A stretch of DNA of 37,993 nucleotides from an uncultured Bacteroidota bacterium (lineage in GTDB: Bacteria; Bacteroidota; Bacteroidia; Flavobacteriales; Flavobacteriaceae), in contig CACJMJ010000007.1 in NCBI GenBank assembly GCA_902594485.1, forward strand, positions 1-37,993, in the 5' to 3' direction. The translations under genes and the position numbers were made by a program. Every line of letters starts with the position of its first letter. Position 1 is the first letter of the stretch. This document shows, one piece after another, positions 34,268-37,993 of the stretch. The notes below the pieces were generated by a model. That model saw nothing but the letters and a program-made list of their open reading frames with translations. It was not told where the DNA came from and did no database searches.

Positions 34268-35218
34268 TTAAATTGATTGCCCAACTTTTATTAATAAATC
34301 TCTAGTTGCAATTATTCCATCTTCTTCAGACAGCCTATCACCTTCATATTCAACTCCAATATAACCTGTGTATCCAAAGCTTTTCACAATCTTTAACATC
34401 CTAGTATAATCTATAGTTTTTTCATCACCATTTTCATCAAAATCATTAGATTTTGCACTTACAGCAAATGCTTTTGGCATCATTTCTTCAACCCCTTTGT
34501 AGAAATCATACATCGTTTCACAAGTTCCATCAAAGACAGATCCATAACCTTCATCAGCCATACAGAAATTTCCAAAATCTGGAAGAGTTCCAACATTTTC
34601 CATATTTACACCATTTATTACATTCATAAGCTCAGGAATATTTGAAGTGATTCTTCCATGATTTTCAACAATTACATTAAGGCCTGAACCTTTTGCATAT
34701 TCTCCTAATCTGCCAAGACTTTTTATTGATAGAGCTTTCCATGTTTCAATATCTTTTGAGCCATAAAGATTTAGCCTTACTGATGAGCAATTCATTTCTG
34801 CAGCTGCATCAATCCATAATTTATGGTTATCTATAGCTTGCAATCTTAATTCTTCATTTTCATCTGCAAGATCCCCTTCATCATCAATCATAATAAGGAC
34901 ATTTTCCAAACCATTATCAGATGCAAGTTGATTACTTTTTTTGATAAAATTTTTAACACTTGATGATTTATCATCACTCTTCATTACATCATCGTATAAT
35001 TGATTTACATATTCAAGACCAGTAAATCCGAGATTTTTTGATTTTTCTGCAAATAAATAAGGAGACATTTCTCCTCCATTTATTGCTTTATTTAATGACC
35101 ATTGAGCAAGTGATAATTTAAAAAAAATTTCTTTTTTAGATTGGCATGAAATATATCCCAAAGAGGATATACCTAGTGCTCCTGTTGAGGCTAGTTTGAT
35201 AAATTCTTTTCTTTTCAT
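34268..35218 (-). CDS. Exported TIM-barrel sugar isomerase/epimerase-like protein
   Basis: The 316-residue protein belongs to the xylose isomerase-like superfamily but, unlike its relative downstream, carries an export signal. MKRKEFIKLASTGALGISS resembles a Tat signal with Lys-Arg in place of Arg-Arg, and SLGYISC offers a lipobox with Cys at about residue 25. Candidate metal ligands are the Glu of IVENHG, the Asp of LPDFGNF and the Glu of VEYEGD near the C-terminus. The usual HVKD strand reads AVSAKSNDFD. Tat export would fit folding around a metal before transport. It is the first gene of the minus-strand operon, 97 bases from the divergent GMC gene. Confidence 0.88.
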   Translation of the reverse strand: MKRKEFIKLASTGALGISSLGYISCQSKKEIFFKLSLAQWSLNKAINGGEMSPYLFAEKSKNLGFTGLEYVNQLYDDVMKSDDKSSSVKNFIKKSNQLASDNGLENVLIMIDDEGDLADENEELRLQAIDNHKLWIDAAAEMNCSSVRLNLYGSKDIETWKALSIKSLGRLGEYAKGSGLNVIVENHGRITSNIPELMNVINGVNMENVGTLPDFGNFCMADEGYGSVFDGTCETMYDFYKGVEEMMPKAFAVSAKSNDFDENGDEKTIDYTRMLKIVKSFGYTGYIGVEYEGDRLSEEDGIIATRDLLIKVGQSI

Positions 35219-35250
35219 ATTAAGTGGTTTTATATACTATAAATATAAAT

Positions 35251-35282
35251 TTAAATAATTAATTATGATTTAAATTATTTAA
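35251..35282. repeat. Inverted repeat in the divergent promoter region of the sugar loci
   Basis: TTAAATAATT (35251-35260) and its exact complement AATTATTTAA (35273-35282) are separated by 12 bases in the 97-base region between the two divergent operons. The 22-base centre spacing would put both arms on one face of the helix, as for a dimeric regulator. It is wholly A/T, so chance is a real alternative, and no regulator gene lies nearby. Confidence 0.35.
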
Positions 35283-35315
35283 TGTTAATTTAGAATTGAT
35301 TTCTAATTAAATAAT

Positions 35316-37028
35316 ATGGAGAATACATTTGATGCTATTGTTGTTGGAACAGGTATAAGTGGTGGATGGGCAGCTAAAGAACTAACTGAAAAAGGACTAA
35401 AAACTCTTGTGTTGGAACGTGGTAGAATGATTAATCATATAGATGATTATCATACTGCTAATATGGATCCATGGGACTTCAAAGGGGGTGACAATATTAC
35501 TCAAGATGCTTATAAAAGACAACCAAAGCAAAGTAGGACAGGATATGTAAATAAAGAGTCATCTAGACACTTTTTTGTTGATGACTTAGATCACCCTTAT
35601 AACGACGATGAAAATAAATTTAATTGGATAAGAGGGTATCATGTAGGTGGAAGATCCTTAACATGGGGAAGACATACGTATAGACTTAGTGAATTTGATT
35701 TTGAGGCTAACTTAAAAGATGGGGTAGCTATTGACTGGCCTATAAGATATAAGGATATTTCTCCTTGGTATGACTATGTTGAGCAATACATTGGTGTTCA
35801 GGGAAGATATGAGGGCTTACCTCAGTTTCCAGATGGAAAATTTCTCAAACCATTTGAATTAAATATTTTAGAACAACATATGCGTGAGAGTATTTCTAAG
35901 AACTTTAATGATGGAAGAATACTTTCAAATGCTCGTACTGCTCACATTACTGAAGGAACAAAACCAGGACTAGGGAGAGTTACATGTCAATACAGAAATA
36001 GATGTATGCGAGGATGTCCATATGGCGCATATTTTAGTAGTAATTCTTCTACATTGCCAGCTGCAGAGGCAACTGGAAATATGACATTGATGCCAAATTC
36101 AATTGTCCACGAGATAATTTATGATGAAGATAAAAAAAGAGCAAAAGGTGTTAGGGTAATTGACGCTGAAAATAATAAATCTTATGAGTATTATGCCAAA
36201 GTAATTTTTTTATGTTCGTCAGCAATTGGATCTACATCTATTTTAATGCAGTCCAAATCCAATAGATTTCCAAATGGAATGGGGAATGATTCTGGTGAAT
36301 TAGGACATAACCTTATGGATCATCATTTTCAAACCGGGGCTAGAGGTACTTTTGATGGATTTAAAAATAAAACTACTTATGGAAGAAAGCCAGCAGGATT
36401 CTTTATACCTAGATTTAGAAATATTGGAGGTAACACAAATAGAAAAGATTTCATTAGAGGATATGGTTATCAAGGTGGAGCTGGAAGAGGCTCTATGAGT
36501 ATAGCTAATAGCAAGGAGGAACTTGCAGCATATGGAAAAAGTTTTAAGGAAATTATTGTTCAGGAAGGTGAGTGGTCAGGATCAATGGGTGCTTTTGGTG
36601 AAATTTTACCATATCATGATAATCAAATGTCTTTAAATTATGATAAACTAGATAAATGGGGACTTCCAACGGTTACATTTAATGCAACAATTAGAGAGAA
36701 CGAGATAGCAATGAGAAAAGATATGAAACAACAAGCAGTTGAAATGCTTGAAAGATCTGGTTTTAAAAATGTAGTTGGAACAGGGTCTGATGATAACTAT
36801 GTTTTTGGAAATGGAATTCATGAGATGGGTACTGCTAGAATGGGAAGAGATCCCAAAACATCTGTTTTAAACGGAAATAATCAAATTCATAGTGTTAAAA
36901 ATGTATATGTCACTGATGGTGCATGTATGACATCAGCAGGAAATCAAAACCCTTCAATAACTTATATGGCTTTAACTGCAAGAGCTGCAAATCACGCCGT
37001 AGAAGAATTAAACAAACAAAATATATAA
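35316..37028 (+). CDS. GMC-type FAD sugar dehydrogenase, catalytic subunit
   Basis: This 570-residue glucose-methanol-choline oxidoreductase resembles the catalytic subunit of membrane-bound gluconate/glucose/fructose dehydrogenases. FAD binding is shown by IVVGTGISGGWAAKEL and LVLERGR (about residues 9-39) and by GGRSLTWGRHTYRL near residue 111. The catalytic pair is His502 (HEMGTARMG) and Asn545 (GNQNPS), 43 residues apart as in other GMC enzymes. Cys224, Cys230 and Cys234 (CQYRNRCMRGCP) lie where FAD-glucose dehydrogenase holds its Fe-S cluster. It has no signal peptide and would be exported with the Tat-signal small subunit encoded two bases downstream. Substrate and regiochemistry (C3 oxidation is suggested by DUF1080 neighbours) are inferred. 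Confidence 0.93.
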   Translation: MENTFDAIVVGTGISGGWAAKELTEKGLKTLVLERGRMINHIDDYHTANMDPWDFKGGDNITQDAYKRQPKQSRTGYVNKESSRHFFVDDLDHPYNDDENKFNWIRGYHVGGRSLTWGRHTYRLSEFDFEANLKDGVAIDWPIRYKDISPWYDYVEQYIGVQGRYEGLPQFPDGKFLKPFELNILEQHMRESISKNFNDGRILSNARTAHITEGTKPGLGRVTCQYRNRCMRGCPYGAYFSSNSSTLPAAEATGNMTLMPNSIVHEIIYDEDKKRAKGVRVIDAENNKSYEYYAKVIFLCSSAIGSTSILMQSKSNRFPNGMGNDSGELGHNLMDHHFQTGARGTFDGFKNKTTYGRKPAGFFIPRFRNIGGNTNRKDFIRGYGYQGGAGRGSMSIANSKEELAAYGKSFKEIIVQEGEWSGSMGAFGEILPYHDNQMSLNYDKLDKWGLPTVTFNATIRENEIAMRKDMKQQAVEMLERSGFKNVVGTGSDDNYVFGNGIHEMGTARMGRDPKTSVLNGNNQIHSVKNVYVTDGACMTSAGNQNPSITYMALTARAANHAVEELNKQNI

Positions 37029-37030
37029 AT

Positions 37031-37576
37031 ATGAATAGAAGAGAGGCAATAAAAAATATCAGTATTTCTTTTGGTTCAATAACCCTGTCAACAGGTGTAT
37101 TGAGTATGATTCAGTCATGTCAAACAGATAATATTGATTGGTCTCCTGATTACTTCAAAAAAAATCAAATCAATTTTATAGATAGGATATTTGAAATAAT
37201 TATTCCAGAGACTGATACACCAGGTGCTATTTCATTAAAGCTTTCAAGATTTGTAGATGCCTATATTTCTAGAAATGTTCCAAAAGAAAATCAAACCGAA
37301 TTGAATGCAGGAATAAATGAATTTATTGATGTTATATTAAAAAATGAAAACAAAAGAAGACTTAATGAAATAGATAGTATTTCACTTGAGAAACATTTAT
37401 CTAATCATTTAGATTCTGAAAGCTATATAGATTCTAATGGAAAGAATTATTCACAGCTTTGTGGTTTATTCAGAGAAATGTCTGTCAGAGCATATAAGTT
37501 AACTGAATATGTAATGACAAATAAGCTAGGTTATGTCCCAATACCTGGATATTATGATGGAAATGTTGATGTTTAA
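37031..37576 (+). CDS. Gluconate 2-dehydrogenase subunit 3 family protein (small subunit)
   Basis: The small subunit is required for export and stability of the GMC partner. I use ATG at 37031, two bases after the GMC stop, giving 181 residues; the frame is open further upstream only inside the GMC gene. The N-terminus MNRREAIKNISISFG is a twin-arginine signal, and IQSC at about residue 32 is a lipobox-like site, so a lipid-anchored periplasmic protein is likely. The domain follows from FIDRIFEIIIPETDTPGA (about residue 49), the family hallmark, through the helical body to LGYVPIPGYYDG. It ends in a TTAA shared with the convergent azurin gene. Confidence 0.92.
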   Translation: MNRREAIKNISISFGSITLSTGVLSMIQSCQTDNIDWSPDYFKKNQINFIDRIFEIIIPETDTPGAISLKLSRFVDAYISRNVPKENQTELNAGINEFIDVILKNENKRRLNEIDSISLEKHLSNHLDSESYIDSNGKNYSQLCGLFREMSVRAYKLTEYVMTNKLGYVPIPGYYDGNVDV

Positions 37577-37993
37577 ACTACTATAAACTCACCCATCATT
37601 AGTTGATAATGACCTGGAAAAGAACAAATAAACACATATTTACCTGGCTCAGGGGCGTCAAAAGTAATTGAATCACTTTCTCCACCTCCTAGCATTTTAG
37701 TGTAAGCTATCTCATTATCTCCTTCAGGAATATATTCAGAGTTTCTTGCACCTGCTGCTCTTAATGCATATTCATTTACATCAACATCTTTTTTTATTAA
37801 TACAAAATTATGACCCATTGAGCTGGCTGGGAACCTTCCATTATGGTTGAGTGTAAGTGTTACTTTTTGATTAGCATTTACTCTAATAATTTTTTTATCA
37901 AATTTCATTTGATCATTTGAATTAAGAATAACATTATTAGACGTTGTATTACTTTGGACAGTAGTAGCCTCTTCTTTTACTCTTTCGTATTGA
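37573..37993 (-). CDS. Azurin-like blue copper protein (N-terminus outside window)
   Basis: Azurin is a one-electron carrier of the periplasm. The reading frame continues upstream of the Met at 37908 to the window edge without a stop, and NSNDQMKF includes the azurin NDQM motif, so that Met is internal and the gene is cut at its 5' end. The type 1 copper ligands are all present: Gly-His in SMGHNFVL, and Cys, His and Met in FICSFPGHYQLMMG with azurin spacing. Only one Cys is visible; both cysteines of the Cys3-Cys26 disulfide of Pseudomonas azurin are absent. The part before NDQM (KEEATTVQSNTTSNN) looks like a linker after a signal or lipoprotein anchor. It may accept electrons from the neighbouring dehydrogenase. 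Confidence 0.93.
   Translation of the reverse strand, partial: QYERVKEEATTVQSNTTSNNVILNSNDQMKFDKKIIRVNANQKVTLTLNHNGRFPASSMGHNFVLIKKDVDVNEYALRAAGARNSEYIPEGDNEIAYTKMLGGGESDSITFDAPEPGKYVFICSFPGHYQLMMGEFIVV

Noticed and set aside
36923-37030. Upstream extension of the gluconate dehydrogenase subunit 3 frame
   Set aside because: The extra 36 residues lie inside the GMC gene, are Cys/Lys/Arg-rich without sense, and would hide the Tat signal that starts at 37031.
37906-37908. ATG at 37908 as the azurin start
   Set aside because: The frame stays open to the window edge, and the residues just upstream (NSNDQ) form part of the conserved azurin NDQM motif, so this Met is internal.
1-37993. CRISPR array, tRNA genes, transposase or phage genes
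   Set aside because: No regularly spaced repeats, no cloverleaf-like sequences in the short intergenic gaps, and no recombinase or transposase motifs were seen in any plausible gene.

Overview
The window looks like chromosomal DNA from a marine-type flavobacterium (Bacteroidota, Flavobacteriia) with a small, compact, AT-rich genome. The evidence is the very low GC by eye, proteins typical of the phylum (DUF3127, DUF3078, the sufBCDSE-DUF59 order, the yicC-gmk-nadD order), promoter-like TAnnTTTG boxes in place of sigma70 boxes, and very short intergenic distances. No stretch longer than 132 bases lacks a gene. I see no tRNA or rRNA gene, CRISPR array, insertion sequence or phage gene.

Layout. 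1-1061 (+): 3' part of greA, a HIT-family hydrolase and a DUF3127 OB-fold-like protein with an SSB-like tail. 1062-3526 (-): ribosomal operon rplM-rpsI-rpsB-tsf. 3591-6362 (-): polA. 6443-6880 (+): tadA. 6877-15391 (-): a tetR-tolC-adaptor-RND efflux operon that runs into aspS and a small membrane protein, with a candidate TetR operator over its promoter. 15497-17602: a polyprenyl diphosphate synthase facing a lycopene cyclase, so carotenoid or isoprenoid synthesis. 17652-19516: a GufA-type ZIP metal transporter facing thiL. 19649-27332 (+): the SUF iron-sulfur assembly operon, a DUF3078 outer-membrane protein and a glycosyltransferase. 27321-29306 (-): yicC-gmk-nadD.

The accessory part is 29316-37993. 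A minus-strand operon encodes an exported TIM-barrel isomerase-like protein, an MFS sugar/nucleoside permease, a Gfo/Idh/MocA oxidoreductase, a cytoplasmic TIM-barrel isomerase and two exported DUF1080 (3-keto-disaccharide hydrolase family) proteins. Divergent from it are a GMC dehydrogenase with a cysteine cluster and its Tat-type small subunit (gluconate 2-dehydrogenase subunit 3 family). They are followed, convergently, by an azurin-like blue copper protein cut by the window end. Together these suggest an oxidation-first route for sugars or glycosides. Sugar would be oxidised to a keto form in the periplasm, with electrons passed to a carrier (azurin is a candidate). The keto-glycoside would be cleaved by DUF1080 enzymes and taken up by the MFS protein. 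Reduction and isomerisation would follow in the cytoplasm. The substrate and the azurin link are inference.

Compaction shows throughout. All six convergent gene junctions abut or overlap, three of them sharing one TTAA as both stop codons. Several genes, including tsf, can only start at TTG. Housekeeping genes sit directly downstream of accessory operons.
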